The translations under genes were made by a program, and so were the position numbers. From Acholeplasmataceae bacterium (lineage in GTDB: Bacteria; Bacillota_I; Bacilli_A; Acholeplasmatales; Acholeplasmataceae), in assembly GCA_016934015.1 (NCBI GenBank), contig JAFGTQ010000012.1, positions 1 through 39,046 on the forward strand: a stretch of 39,046 nucleotides of DNA, read 5' to 3'. The first letter of the stretch is position 1. The number at the start of each line of letters is the position of its first letter. This document shows, one piece after another, positions 26,745 to 34,960 of the stretch. Under the pieces are notes generated by a model. That model did no database searches. It was not told the origin of the DNA and saw only the letters and a program-made list of their open reading frames with translations.

Positions 26745-27699
26745 CTGTTTTCTCGCTTTTCTTAATTTGTTGACTAACTAAATATGCTGCTCCAATTATT
26801 CCTGCATCATTACCAGTTTTTGCAAGCATAAATGGAATATGACCGGACGAAAATCTTGCCTCAGACTTATAATGCTTTTCGATTTTATCAATCAAAAATG
26901 AGCCTGCTCTTGATACTCCGCCACCTATGATAAACACTTCTGGATCAACAATCATCGCTAAAATACTTGCACTTATTGCAAGATATTTAGCAACTCTATC
27001 GATTACTTTATTAGCTAAATTGTCACCATCTTTTGCAGCATCAAAAACTGATTTGACCGATAGTCGATTCATATCAATTGATGTTTTGCTGTTTTTAGCA
27101 AGCTTTTGAGTGTATTCTAAAATGCCATGAGTTCCACAGATTTGTTCTAAACACCCTTTTGATCCACATCCACAAGTAATTTCATTTTCATCAAATACTC
27201 GAATATGACCAATTTCTCCTCCATATCCCATGGACCCTTCATGTATATTCCCATTGATAATAACACCTCCACCAACTCCAGTTCCCAACGTTATCAAGAC
27301 TGCGTTTTTATAGGGCATGTCAAGACTTTCATTTTCTCCTAATGCGGCTAGAGAAGCATCATTTGAAACAGAAATTTTGATATTTGAAGGAAATGATTTT
27401 TGTAATTCTTTCACAATATCCATATTTGTCCATACTAAATTAGGGCACGAAAAAACGTACCCGTTTTTAACTGGACAAGGAACTGCAACTCCTAATCCAA
27501 TTACATCTTCATAAACAAGTTTATGGTTTTTAATCAATTGATCAATTTCACTTTTCAAGTTGAGAAAAATTGATTGATCTTGATCTCTTTTGGGTGTCTT
27601 AAATTCTATTTTATCTATCAATTCAATTGATTCACTATCAAAAATGCCGATTTTGATATTGGTTCCGCCAATATCAACGCCTAAAATGTATTGTTTCAT
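26734..27699 (-). CDS. glcK: ROK family glucokinase
   Basis: 321 aa. ATP-dependent sugar kinase: phosphate-1 motif GVDIGGTNIKIGIFD at the N-terminus, LITLGTGVGGGVIING in the middle, and the ROK zinc motif CGCGSKGCLEQICG (about 180) preceded by GEIGHIRV. There is no N-terminal DNA-binding domain, so it is a kinase rather than a NagC-type repressor. Glucose is the likely substrate; other hexoses are possible. AAGGAGA lies 8 nt before the ATG. If PTS transport is absent, as in Acholeplasma, a free-sugar kinase is needed for glycolysis. Confidence 0.9.
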   Translation of the reverse strand: MKQYILGVDIGGTNIKIGIFDSESIELIDKIEFKTPKRDQDQSIFLNLKSEIDQLIKNHKLVYEDVIGLGVAVPCPVKNGYVFSCPNLVWTNMDIVKELQKSFPSNIKISVSNDASLAALGENESLDMPYKNAVLITLGTGVGGGVIINGNIHEGSMGYGGEIGHIRVFDENEITCGCGSKGCLEQICGTHGILEYTQKLAKNSKTSIDMNRLSVKSVFDAAKDGDNLANKVIDRVAKYLAISASILAMIVDPEVFIIGGGVSRAGSFLIDKIEKHYKSEARFSSGHIPFMLAKTGNDAGIIGAAYLVSQQIKKSEKTDAW

Positions 27700-27734
27700 G
27701 TGAATTTCTCCTTATAACTATTCCTTAATATGAT

Positions 27735-27743
27735 AACATAAAA
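27735..27743 (-). promoter_or_regulatory. tentative extended -10 promoter of glcK
   Basis: Minus-strand TGTTATCAT about 35 nt upstream of the glcK ATG, the same extended -10 sequence as in the degV promoter. The -35 region is poor. Confidence 0.3.
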
Positions 27744-27761
27744 TGTGCCATTATTGACATA

Positions 27762-27786
27762 ATAAAAAGCACTTTTTAAAGTGCTT
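27762..27786 (-). terminator. terminator after the fabT-like gene
   Basis: Stem AAGCACTTT / AAAGTGCTT, followed on the minus strand by TTTATTA. It lies just past the stop of the MarR-type gene and separates it from glcK. Confidence 0.75.
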
Positions 27787-27790
27787 AGAA

Positions 27791-28228
27791 TTAGTATCTC
27801 TGTTTAAAGTAATTGCTTATATTTTCTAATGATTTTAATAAAGTTTCATCCTTTTCGAGTTCAAGATCCTTAAAAATAGATTCAATCATCTCATCATGAA
27901 ATGCATCGTGGATTTCTAACACATTCATAGCTAAATCAGTCAATTCTACAAAGACTTTTCTTCTATCTTTATCATCTCTATATCTGATTACATATCCTTT
28001 GCGAACCAAAGCGTTTATAGATGTTGTCAATGTCCCAAGTGTAACTCTTAATTTCTGAGCAACATTTCCCATCATAGGAACATCAACATTGCGAATCGCT
28101 TCCAAGACATGAACTTCTGTCATTGAAATTTTGACTCCTTTTTCTTTAAGGATACCCGATTCAATACTTAATATGTGATTAAAAACATCAACTAACAACT
28201 CATTAATAACAACTTTAGGGGATATCAT
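27791..28228 (-). CDS. fabT: MarR-family repressor, FabT-like
   Basis: 145 aa winged-helix protein. The recognition region VTLGTLTTSINALVRKGYVI and the wing RYRDDKDRRKVFVELTD match the FabT subgroup closely (streptococcal FabT has VTLGTVTTSLNNLERKGYI and QDRRVV). KISMTEVHVLEAI at the dimer/effector helix is also FabT-like. In streptococci FabT, with acyl-ACP as corepressor, represses fatty-acid synthesis. Here the gene lies downstream of degV (11 nt, AAGGAG site), and palindromes fitting a FabT operator precede both its own operon and the acc/fab operon. It therefore probably regulates both. Confidence 0.85.
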   Translation of the reverse strand: MISPKVVINELLVDVFNHILSIESGILKEKGVKISMTEVHVLEAIRNVDVPMMGNVAQKLRVTLGTLTTSINALVRKGYVIRYRDDKDRRKVFVELTDLAMNVLEIHDAFHDEMIESIFKDLELEKDETLLKSLENISNYFKQRY

Positions 28229-28239
28229 ATTATTACTCC

Positions 28240-29091
28240 TTATAAAACAATATAACCTACACCAAGGGTTCCTGGTCCAGCATGCGCACCGACTACCGGA
28301 GTTAAGGGAACGAGTTGAATTTCAACATCGGGCTTATTTTTCAATATCTGTTGTTTAATTTCTTTTGCTTTTTCCTCATTATTGGTGTATGCAATAAACA
28401 TTATAACATGTTTATCTTTAATTTCGTTTTGAATAACTTCAATTAGTCGAGCTTGAGCTTTTGCTGTAGTTCTAATTTTTTCATAAGGGACTAAGCTTCC
28501 ATCTCTTTGAACATGAAGCAATGGTTTAATTTTTAACAAGGTACCCAAAAATCCGCTGGTTGCAGATAATCTTCCATTTTTAACTAAAAATTTAAGTGTA
28601 TCTACAAGTACATAAATATAAATGTGATCTCTTATTTTTTCAAGTCTATCGATGATTTCAACCATCTTACTACCGTTTTTAATCATTTTTATAGCTTCTA
28701 AAACTAAATAAGCTTCTCCATATGATACACTTCTGGAATCAACAACATAAATGTTAACGCCTTGAACAAGATCTTTTGCTAAAATCGCACCTTGAAACGT
28801 CCCGCTGAGTTTAGAAGAAATCACAATTGCAATAATATCAGTATATCCTTCGGCTTTCATTTCTTCATAGACTTCTGCAATCTTTCCTGTTGATGTTTGT
28901 GAAGTCGAAACGTCAATATCTGGATTAGACTCAATGATTTGATAAAACTCTTTCGCTTGTATATCGACAAAATCTTCGTATTCTTTTCCTGCAAGGTTTA
29001 ATGTTGAACGAATGAGACGGACAGGATAATCCAGTTTCATGTAGTCGACACCAGAATTTCCGCAGACAATTAAACCAATTTTTGTATTCAT
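28240..29091 (-). CDS. DegV family fatty-acid-binding protein (FakB-like)
   Basis: 283 aa. DegV hallmarks are DVSTSQTSTGKIAEVYEEM (TSQ near residue 65), VISSKLSGTFQGA, KNGRLSATSGFLGTLL with the KPLL block, and HAGPGTLGVGYI at the C-terminus. DegV/FakB proteins hold a fatty acid for phosphorylation by FakA; the conserved Ser residues and the HAGPG loop are the acyl-head contacts (family knowledge). Which fatty acid is bound cannot be read from the sequence. The ATG at 29091 has GGAGAAAG upstream; a TTG at 29112 is rejected. Cotranscription with fabT and a shared operator support a lipid role. Confidence 0.88.
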   Translation of the reverse strand: MNTKIGLIVCGNSGVDYMKLDYPVRLIRSTLNLAGKEYEDFVDIQAKEFYQIIESNPDIDVSTSQTSTGKIAEVYEEMKAEGYTDIIAIVISSKLSGTFQGAILAKDLVQGVNIYVVDSRSVSYGEAYLVLEAIKMIKNGSKMVEIIDRLEKIRDHIYIYVLVDTLKFLVKNGRLSATSGFLGTLLKIKPLLHVQRDGSLVPYEKIRTTAKAQARLIEVIQNEIKDKHVIMFIAYTNNEEKAKEIKQQILKNKPDVEIQLVPLTPVVGAHAGPGTLGVGYIVL

Positions 29092-29107
29092 TTTTTTTGC
29101 TTTCTCC

Positions 29108-29129
29108 TTCAAATATTTTGAATTTCAAA
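29108..29129 (-). promoter_or_regulatory. candidate FabT operator upstream of degV-fabT
   Basis: Three half-sites in a row on the plus strand: TTCAAA, 3 nt, TTTGAA, 1 nt, TTCAAA. This gives two overlapping perfect palindromes; the core 13-bp one is TTTGAATTTCAAA (29117-29129). It begins 15 bp downstream of the -10, in the early transcribed region, a position suited to repression. The same arrangement recurs at 38560-38581. The motif resembles the streptococcal FabT box (TTTGA ... TCAAA). Confidence 0.7.
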
Positions 29130-29144
29130 TTTTATACTGTTTTT

Positions 29145-29172
29145 ATGATAACATATTTTTTAATTATGTCAA
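29145..29172 (-). promoter_or_regulatory. promoter of the degV-fabT operon
   Basis: Minus-strand TTGACA (-35, perfect, 29167-29172), a 16-nt spacer and TATCAT (-10, 29145-29150) with an extended TGT before it. Confidence 0.7.
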
Positions 29173-29216
29173 AACAATCATAGTTATAATGCTCATATTC
29201 CTTAAATAATATGCAT

Positions 29217-29744
29217 TTAATAAAACATATTTTTGTAACTATTCAGTAATTGTTCAAGCAATTCGTTGAATAATGCTTTTAAGTCGAGAAGGTGACCTAA
29301 CTCATTATTTAACGATGTACAATCAGGCGTATTAAATAGACGTTGATTAATGTTGATTCCCACTCCAATGACAACGTAAATAAAGTGATTAGCATCTGAT
29401 AAAGCTTCAAAAAGAATTCCAGCAATTTTTCGATTTTCAACATATAAATCATTGGGTTCTTTAAATTTAGCATCAATCCCTTTTTCCTGTAGAAAACTCT
29501 TAAGTGTTGTAATCATCCAAGTTTTCAATTGCATAATTTGATGAAATTCAACATTTTTTAGTAGCAATGAAAATAATATATTCTCATAAGGTTTAGATTC
29601 CCAATGATTAGTATATTGACCTCTTCCATTTGTTTGGTAATCCGCTCTTACAAAAGTCATATGTGAAAAAGACGTGTGATTTTCCTTTAAAAAATCTGAA
29701 GTCGAATTAACCTCATTAAATTCGAGCAATGTATATGGAATCAT
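29217..29744 (-). CDS. birA: biotin--[acetyl-CoA-carboxylase] ligase, minimal catalytic form
   Basis: 175 aa. It activates biotin with ATP and attaches it to the AccB lysine. The biotinyl-AMP loop is ADYQTNGRGQYTNHW, the catalytic block KEPNDLYVENRKIAGILFE (KWPND in most enzymes) contains the essential lysine, and GVGININ follows. It is much shorter than usual (about 230-330 aa): no N-terminal DNA-binding domain and almost no C-terminal SH3-like domain, so it cannot act as a BirA-type repressor. It overlaps fabZ by 4 nt. Its position at the end of the operon containing its own substrate gene, accB, is informative. Confidence 0.9.
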   Translation of the reverse strand: MIPYTLLEFNEVNSTSDFLKENHTSFSHMTFVRADYQTNGRGQYTNHWESKPYENILFSLLLKNVEFHQIMQLKTWMITTLKSFLQEKGIDAKFKEPNDLYVENRKIAGILFEALSDANHFIYVVIGVGININQRLFNTPDCTSLNNELGHLLDLKALFNELLEQLLNSYKNMFY

Positions 29745-30166
29745 AAATTTCCAATCGCGAATGAAATTTCGGTTTCACAAACAAGTTGATCATCCACAAA
29801 AGCTTGAGCTTTTCCAAATCCAAAATTTCCACGAATTTTTGTTAATTCACAAGTTAAAATCAATTTATCTCCCGGAAGAACGCTTCGTCGAAATTTTGCA
29901 TTTTTTATTCCTGTAAAATAAGCAAGTTTTCCTGTGTAATCTGGATGAGATAAAAGAGTGATTGCTCCAACTTGTGCTAGTGATTCTATGATGATAACTC
30001 CAGGCATTACAGGAGCTTCTGGAAAATGACCTTTAAAATAATATTCATCTTCACTAATATATTTAACACCAGTCGCTTTATGTAGTGGTGTTAGTTCAAT
30101 TATTTCATCGATAAATAGAAAAGGCTCACGATGAGGAATAATTTTTTTGATGTCTTCTTTAGTCAT
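29741..30166 (-). CDS. fabZ: 3-hydroxyacyl-[ACP] dehydratase FabZ
   Basis: 141 aa hot-dog fold. Dehydrates 3-hydroxyacyl-ACP in the elongation cycle. Active-site His is in GHFPEAPVMPGVIIIESLAQ (His about residue 46, with the Glu of ESLAQ as second catalytic residue). The N-terminal PHREPFLFIDEI is typical. FabZ rather than FabA, since no FabA isomerase signature is seen. It overlaps fabF by 1 nt (TAATG) and birA by 4 nt. Confidence 0.96.
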   Translation of the reverse strand: MTKEDIKKIIPHREPFLFIDEIIELTPLHKATGVKYISEDEYYFKGHFPEAPVMPGVIIIESLAQVGAITLLSHPDYTGKLAYFTGIKNAKFRRSVLPGDKLILTCELTKIRGNFGFGKAQAFVDDQLVCETEISFAIGNL

Positions 30167-31404
30167 TATGGATTCACCTTCTTAAATATGATTGCTGCAT
30201 TTTGTCCACCAAAGCCGATATTGATGTTCATGGCGTAATCCATATCTCGATGCACGGAGTGGTTAGGTGTGTAATTTAAATCACATTCAGGATCAGGTTC
30301 ATCCAAATGAATGGTTGGTGGTATCCATCCAGTTTGTAAAGATTTAATTACCGTAATAGTTTCGATGGCACCTGCGGCTCCTAAAGCATGACCAGTCATT
30401 GATTTAGTTGAACTAATATTGACTTGGTAAGCTTGATTGCCAAATGCTTTTTTTATCCCCAGAGTCTCAAGTCGATCGTTTAATATAGTTGATGTCCCGT
30501 GTGCGTTAATGTAACCAATATCTTTAGGCTCTATCTTGGCATCGTCTAAGGCATTTTTAATACAAGCGGTAATCCCTTTCGCTTCTTCATCCGGAGAGGT
30601 CATATGATAAGCATCTGTCGTTGTCCCATATCCTACCATCTCTGCTAAAATCGTTGCACCTCGATTGATTGCATGTTCGTAGGCTTCTAAAATCAGGATT
30701 CCTGAGCCTTCTGCAATCACAAAGCCTGATCGTCTTCGATCAAAGGGCGTAGATGCAACTTCGGGGTCGTTTGAAAAATTAAGTGCTTTTAAACTTGAAA
30801 ACCCCCCAACACCTAATTCATTGATTGGGGCTTCTGATCCACCGGTTATGGCAATATCAATATATCCATCACGAATGTACCTAAAGGCTTCTCCAATTGA
30901 ATTGGTTGCTGCTGAACAAGCCGTGACTTGTGGTAAATTGGGGCCATATGCTTGATATTCGATACCGATTTTCGCACCAATAAGATTAATAATTGAGTTA
31001 GGTATAAAGAATGGTGATATTCGGTCTTGCCCTTTTATGACGCTTTTTTTTGTCTCTTCAAAAATGGTATTAAGTCCACCAATTCCACTGCCAACAAAAA
31101 TTCCAAATCTTTGTCGATCAATTAAGGCATCATAAAGATTTGCTTGCCGGTAAGCTTCTTGGGTTGCAACCATTGCTAAATTAGTAACACGATCTGATCT
31201 TCGTGCTTCTTTTCCATCTAAAAAGTCTTCAAAATTAATATTTTTAACTTCACCTGCAATTTTTACTTTCCAGTTTGATGCATCCGATAATGTTATAAAA
31301 TCAATCCCGTTTTTCCCATTAATTAGATTTTGGAAAGATTCTTCTACGGTATGACCTACTGGACTTAAAAGCCCCATACCGGTCACTACTACGCGTCTTT
31401 TCAT
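30166..31404 (-). CDS. fabF: 3-oxoacyl-[ACP] synthase II
   Basis: 412 aa condensing enzyme that extends acyl-ACP with malonyl-ACP. The Cys-His-His triad is Cys in VTACSAATNSIGEA, His in NAHGTSTILNDRLE (usually STPLND) and His in KSMTGHALGAAGAIE. The N-terminus is MKRRVVVTGMGLLSPVGHTV. It is the only KAS I/II type enzyme in the operon; FabH starts the cycle. Start ATG at 31404 with GGGGGA upstream, 10 nt after fabG. Confidence 0.97.
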   Translation of the reverse strand: MKRRVVVTGMGLLSPVGHTVEESFQNLINGKNGIDFITLSDASNWKVKIAGEVKNINFEDFLDGKEARRSDRVTNLAMVATQEAYRQANLYDALIDRQRFGIFVGSGIGGLNTIFEETKKSVIKGQDRISPFFIPNSIINLIGAKIGIEYQAYGPNLPQVTACSAATNSIGEAFRYIRDGYIDIAITGGSEAPINELGVGGFSSLKALNFSNDPEVASTPFDRRRSGFVIAEGSGILILEAYEHAINRGATILAEMVGYGTTTDAYHMTSPDEEAKGITACIKNALDDAKIEPKDIGYINAHGTSTILNDRLETLGIKKAFGNQAYQVNISSTKSMTGHALGAAGAIETITVIKSLQTGWIPPTIHLDEPDPECDLNYTPNHSVHRDMDYAMNINIGFGGQNAAIIFKKVNP

Positions 31405-31414
31405 AAAATTCCCC

Positions 31415-32158
31415 CTACATGACTAACCCGCCATCAACCTCTAAGGTATGACCGGTAATGTATGATGCTTCTTCAGATGCTAAGAAGCATACTGCATAAG
31501 CTACTTCTTTTGCATCTCCAAATCGATTTAAAGGAATTTGCTTTTTCCACTGCTCAATCATTTCAATGGGAATTTTTTTAGTCATTTCTGTCTCGATGAA
31601 CCCAGGAGCTATTGAGTTCACGGTGACCCCTCTTCCTGCAAATTCACGTGCTAATGCTTTTGTTAATCCAATCACACCAGCTTTAGCTGAACTATAATTT
31701 GATTGTCCAGCATTTCCCATGACTCCAGATACACTTGAAATATTGATGATTCGCCCATATCCAGATTTCAATAAAGGTTTTGATGCATGTTTGCATATAT
31801 TCCAAACACCTTTTAAATTTGTACTGATCACACGATCAAACTGATCTTCATTCATCCTTAAAATAAGTGCATCATCTGTAATGCCTGCGTTATTAACTAC
31901 AATATTTAATGTTCCAAATGTTTCAATTGTTTGACGAATGAGTTTTTCTGCATCTAAATATTTTGATATATCAGCTTGAATTGCCAGTGCTTTCCCACCA
32001 ATTTTTTCAATTTCAGAGACTACTTCACGCGATTCAATTTCACTTCGATTAAAATTAATAACGACGAAAGCACCTCTTCTTGCTAATTCAAGTGAAATAT
32101 ATCGCCCTATACCGTGTGCTCCTCCGGTTACAAGAGCTACTTTATTTTTCAAATCCAT
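31415..32158 (-). CDS. fabG: 3-oxoacyl-[ACP] reductase
   Basis: 247 aa short-chain dehydrogenase. NADP-binding TGGAHGIGRYISLELA, the structural NNAG (VVNNAGITDD), Ser in NISSVSGVMGNAGQ and the YxxxK pair in NYSSAKAGVIGLTKALA complete the catalytic tetrad. The C-terminal TGHTLEVDGGLVM is typical FabG. It overlaps fabD by 17 nt, and an AAAGGATGG site lies within fabD. Confidence 0.97.
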   Translation of the reverse strand: MDLKNKVALVTGGAHGIGRYISLELARRGAFVVINFNRSEIESREVVSEIEKIGGKALAIQADISKYLDAEKLIRQTIETFGTLNIVVNNAGITDDALILRMNEDQFDRVISTNLKGVWNICKHASKPLLKSGYGRIINISSVSGVMGNAGQSNYSSAKAGVIGLTKALAREFAGRGVTVNSIAPGFIETEMTKKIPIEMIEQWKKQIPLNRFGDAKEVAYAVCFLASEEASYITGHTLEVDGGLVM

Positions 32159-33083
32159 GTTTCAATAACCATCCTTTCACATGCTCTATATCATTGATGT
32201 TTGATAAGTTTGTCACTTCAAGATTGCCATCTATTTTCTTTAATTGTGCACTCAATACATTCCCTGGTCCCACCTCAATAAAATGGGTGAATCCATCGTT
32301 AATCATTTGCTTAATAGATTGCATAAATAAAACAGGGGAGAAAATTTGTTTCATCATATCTTCTTTAATATCTTTAATGTTTAATAATTCACTAGTCGTA
32401 TTCAAATAAACTGCCTTAGTAGGTAAATTAACCTCGATCGGTTTGATGTATTCATAAAACTTTAGTGCTGCGTTTTTCATTAAAGGAGAATGAAAAGCTC
32501 CGGATACATTCAAAATGATTGTTCGCTTAGCTCCTTCTCGAATACATAATTTTATCGCATCATCAACTGCATCTTCTTCTCCGCTAATGACAGTTTGAAA
32601 AGGTGAGTTGAAATTCGCACAAACTACTTTTTCAGATTTAATCCCGTGGCAGATCTGATTAACAATGTTTGAATCTAGACCTACGATAGCAGCCATTTTT
32701 CCTCGATGAATACTTGCTTCATGGTTCATTAAAAATCCTCGGTGCTGAACCATCATTAATAGATCTTTAAACGAAAATATGTTGGCTGCATAAAAAGCTG
32801 CGTATTCTCCTAGACTAAAACCTAGTGCTCCTTCAATCGATTCAGTATATTTGATTAACTCATCAAATGCAAAAATAGTTGATAAGAATACTAACGGTTG
32901 TGTAAAGACTGTTTGATTTAATTCATCGGATGAAAAACTCAGTTTTTGTTTCACATCATAACCCAGTATGATTGATGCTTCATCTAGTATTTGCTGAGTT
33001 TGTTGATTGATACTACAAAAATCTAATCCCATACCTAGATATTGTGAACCTTGTCCTGCAAAGACGACACCTAATTTGCTCAT
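32142..33083 (-). CDS. fabD: malonyl-CoA:ACP transacylase
   Basis: 313 aa. Transfers malonyl from CoA to ACP. Begins with GVVFAGQGSQYLGMGLD. The nucleophile Ser lies in ALGFSLGEYAA, where the common GHSLG is changed to GFSLG; the catalytic Ser is kept. The partner His is in SGAFHSPLMKNA. The oxyanion Gln is in the first block. It overlaps fabK by 4 nt (ATGA) and fabG by 17 nt. Confidence 0.95.
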   Translation of the reverse strand: MSKLGVVFAGQGSQYLGMGLDFCSINQQTQQILDEASIILGYDVKQKLSFSSDELNQTVFTQPLVFLSTIFAFDELIKYTESIEGALGFSLGEYAAFYAANIFSFKDLLMMVQHRGFLMNHEASIHRGKMAAIVGLDSNIVNQICHGIKSEKVVCANFNSPFQTVISGEEDAVDDAIKLCIREGAKRTIILNVSGAFHSPLMKNAALKFYEYIKPIEVNLPTKAVYLNTTSELLNIKDIKEDMMKQIFSPVLFMQSIKQMINDGFTHFIEVGPGNVLSAQLKKIDGNLEVTNLSNINDIEHVKGWLLKHGFEK

Positions 33084-34015
33084 TTGATGACTTCCAACTG
33101 TTTTCGATAATCATCAACATGATCAAAAAGAGATTTTATGACTTCAGATACAGGTTTAATCTCTTTAACCAATCCAGCGATTTGACCTGCCATAAATGAT
33201 CCTGAATCTAAATCTCCATCAAACACAGCACGTCGAAGTGATCCTAAAGTTAATTTCTCTAATTCTTCAAGTCCAATGCCTTCTGAAGAAAGACGTACAT
33301 ATTCAACCGCCATTCTATTTTTCAAAACTCGAACTGGGGCACCAGTCCCTCGACCAGTTACAATCGTATCTGTATCTTTTGCTTGAATTACTTTTTGTTT
33401 ATAGTTCTCATGAATTGGACATTCTTGAGTTGCTAATAAAACTGTTCCTACTTGTACTCCTTTAGCTCCTAATGCGAATGCAGCAAGAACTCCTCGCTGG
33501 TCAGCGATACCACCAGCTGCAATCACAGGAATTTTTACTGCATCACAAATTTGTGGAATAATCGCCATGGTTGTAAGTTCTCCAATATGTCCACCTGATT
33601 CAGTACCTTCAGCGACTATCGCATCAGCTCCTTGTCTTTCCATTCGAATGGCTAATGCAACGGATGGGACAACCGGAATAACAATGATTCCAGCTTGTTT
33701 CCATAATTCCATGTATTTACCAGGTGAACCCGCACCAGTCGTGACTACTTTGACACCTTCTTCAACCACCATGTGTGCAATATTTTCCGCATGTGGACTC
33801 ATCAGCATGATATTGACACCAAATGGTTTATCCGTCATCAATCTACATTTTCTAATTTCATTTCTGACCCACTCGGTATCATAACCTCCTGCACCGATTA
33901 AACCTAGTGCTCCTGCATTTGAAACTGCAGCAGCTAATTGTGCAGTTGCTACATTGGCCATTCCACCTTGAATCAATGGATATTCTATACCTAATAATTC
34001 ACATATATTTTTCAT
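33080..34015 (-). CDS. fabK: enoyl-[ACP] reductase II (FMN-dependent)
   Basis: 311 aa TIM-barrel flavoprotein related to nitronate monooxygenase. Begins MKNICELLGIEYPLIQGGMA and has the FMN-phosphate region AEGTESGGHIGELTTMAI and AAGGIADQRGVLAAFALGA. Inside a fab operon this is FabK, which performs the last reduction in elongation; FabK is naturally insensitive to triclosan, unlike FabI (family knowledge). The ATG at 34015 has GGAGG 5 nt upstream; a TTG at 34018 is one codon earlier and rejected. Confidence 0.95.
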   Translation of the reverse strand: MKNICELLGIEYPLIQGGMANVATAQLAAAVSNAGALGLIGAGGYDTEWVRNEIRKCRLMTDKPFGVNIMLMSPHAENIAHMVVEEGVKVVTTGAGSPGKYMELWKQAGIIVIPVVPSVALAIRMERQGADAIVAEGTESGGHIGELTTMAIIPQICDAVKIPVIAAGGIADQRGVLAAFALGAKGVQVGTVLLATQECPIHENYKQKVIQAKDTDTIVTGRGTGAPVRVLKNRMAVEYVRLSSEGIGLEELEKLTLGSLRRAVFDGDLDSGSFMAGQIAGLVKEIKPVSEVIKSLFDHVDDYRKQLEVIK

Positions 34016-34024
34016 CAAATCCTC

Positions 34025-34960
34025 CTAAAATTGCAATATTGCAGATCCCCAAGTAAATCCCCCACCAAAACCAACCAGTAATATTTTCTGATTCGTGATA
34101 TTATGCTTTTCTAAATATTCGGCAATCGTTATAGGGATACTTGCTGCAGACGTGTTGCCATATTCACTGATATTTAGCATAAATTTATTCATCGGAATTC
34201 CTGATGATTTTGAAACACTTTGGATAATTCTTTCATTTGCTTGATGGGGAATGATCATATGGATATCATCCATGGTTAAATTAGCAACATCAAGAATTTT
34301 ATGAATGCTTTTTTCCATAATATCAACAGCGAATTGATATACCTTTTTCCCATCCATAAAAATCTTATCGATAACCGTTAAAGTGTTATTTTTATCCGGA
34401 TAAGCTGCATTATAAAAATATGCTCTGTCCTGTTCTTTTTGACTAGGTTCAATAATCATAGCCCCTGCACCATCGCCAAATAAGACACATGTGTTTCGAT
34501 CTGTATAATCAATGACTTTCGATAGTTTTTCTCCACCAATAATTAAAGCTGAACGAAATCGCCCGGTTTGTAACATCGACGAAGCAATTTCAAGAGCATA
34601 AACAAATCCTGTACATGCTGCATTAATATCAAAGCTCATCACTTGATGTTCAAGACCGAGTTTTGCTTGAATAAAATTTGCAGTAGAAGGCGTGAATTGA
34701 TCACCGGTAATGGTTGCCATGATGATTAAATCAATTTTTGTTTGATCATAGTTTGCTTTCTCAATCGCATCGATTGCTGCATAATACGCCATATCAGATG
34801 TTAATTCATTAATTGCTTTTCTTCGTCGTTTAATACCTGTACGTGTTGTAATCCAATCATCAGATGTATCAACCAATTTTTCTAGATCTTGATTGGTTAC
34901 GATATGAGGAGGAATATACTTCCCGGTGGATATAATTTTAATCATCGGTTGCTTGATCAT
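34025..34960 (-). CDS. fabH: 3-oxoacyl-[ACP] synthase III
   Basis: 311 aa. It condenses acetyl- or short branched-CoA with malonyl-ACP to start synthesis. The Cys-His-Asn triad is Cys in DINAACTGFVYALE, His in IIPHQANERII and Asn in EYGNTSAASIPI. The C-terminal GFGGGFTWGSAILQF is typical. The ATG at 34960, with AGGAG 6 nt upstream inside accA, is preferred over the ATG at 34945. In streptococci acpP follows fabH; here fabK follows directly after 9 nt. Confidence 0.96.
   Translation of the reverse strand: MIKQPMIKIISTGKYIPPHIVTNQDLEKLVDTSDDWITTRTGIKRRRKAINELTSDMAYYAAIDAIEKANYDQTKIDLIIMATITGDQFTPSTANFIQAKLGLEHQVMSFDINAACTGFVYALEIASSMLQTGRFRSALIIGGEKLSKVIDYTDRNTCVLFGDGAGAMIIEPSQKEQDRAYFYNAAYPDKNNTLTVIDKIFMDGKKVYQFAVDIMEKSIHKILDVANLTMDDIHMIIPHQANERIIQSVSKSSGIPMNKFMLNISEYGNTSAASIPITIAEYLEKHNITNQKILLVGFGGGFTWGSAILQF

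Noticed and set aside
26734-27699. NagC/XylR-type ROK repressor
   Set aside because: No N-terminal helix-turn-helix; the kinase and zinc motifs are complete.
29175-29216. Terminator between birA and degV
   Set aside because: A 6-bp hairpin (CATATT/AATATG) is visible but lacks a T-run, so readthrough from the fab operon into degV-fabT is possible.
32080-32409. Plus-strand open frames opposite fabD/fabG
   Set aside because: Composition and frame are those of an antisense shadow; no family resemblance.
33080-34015. Nitronate monooxygenase
   Set aside because: Same fold family, but its place between fabH and fabD and its close fit to FabK make the enoyl reductase the better call.
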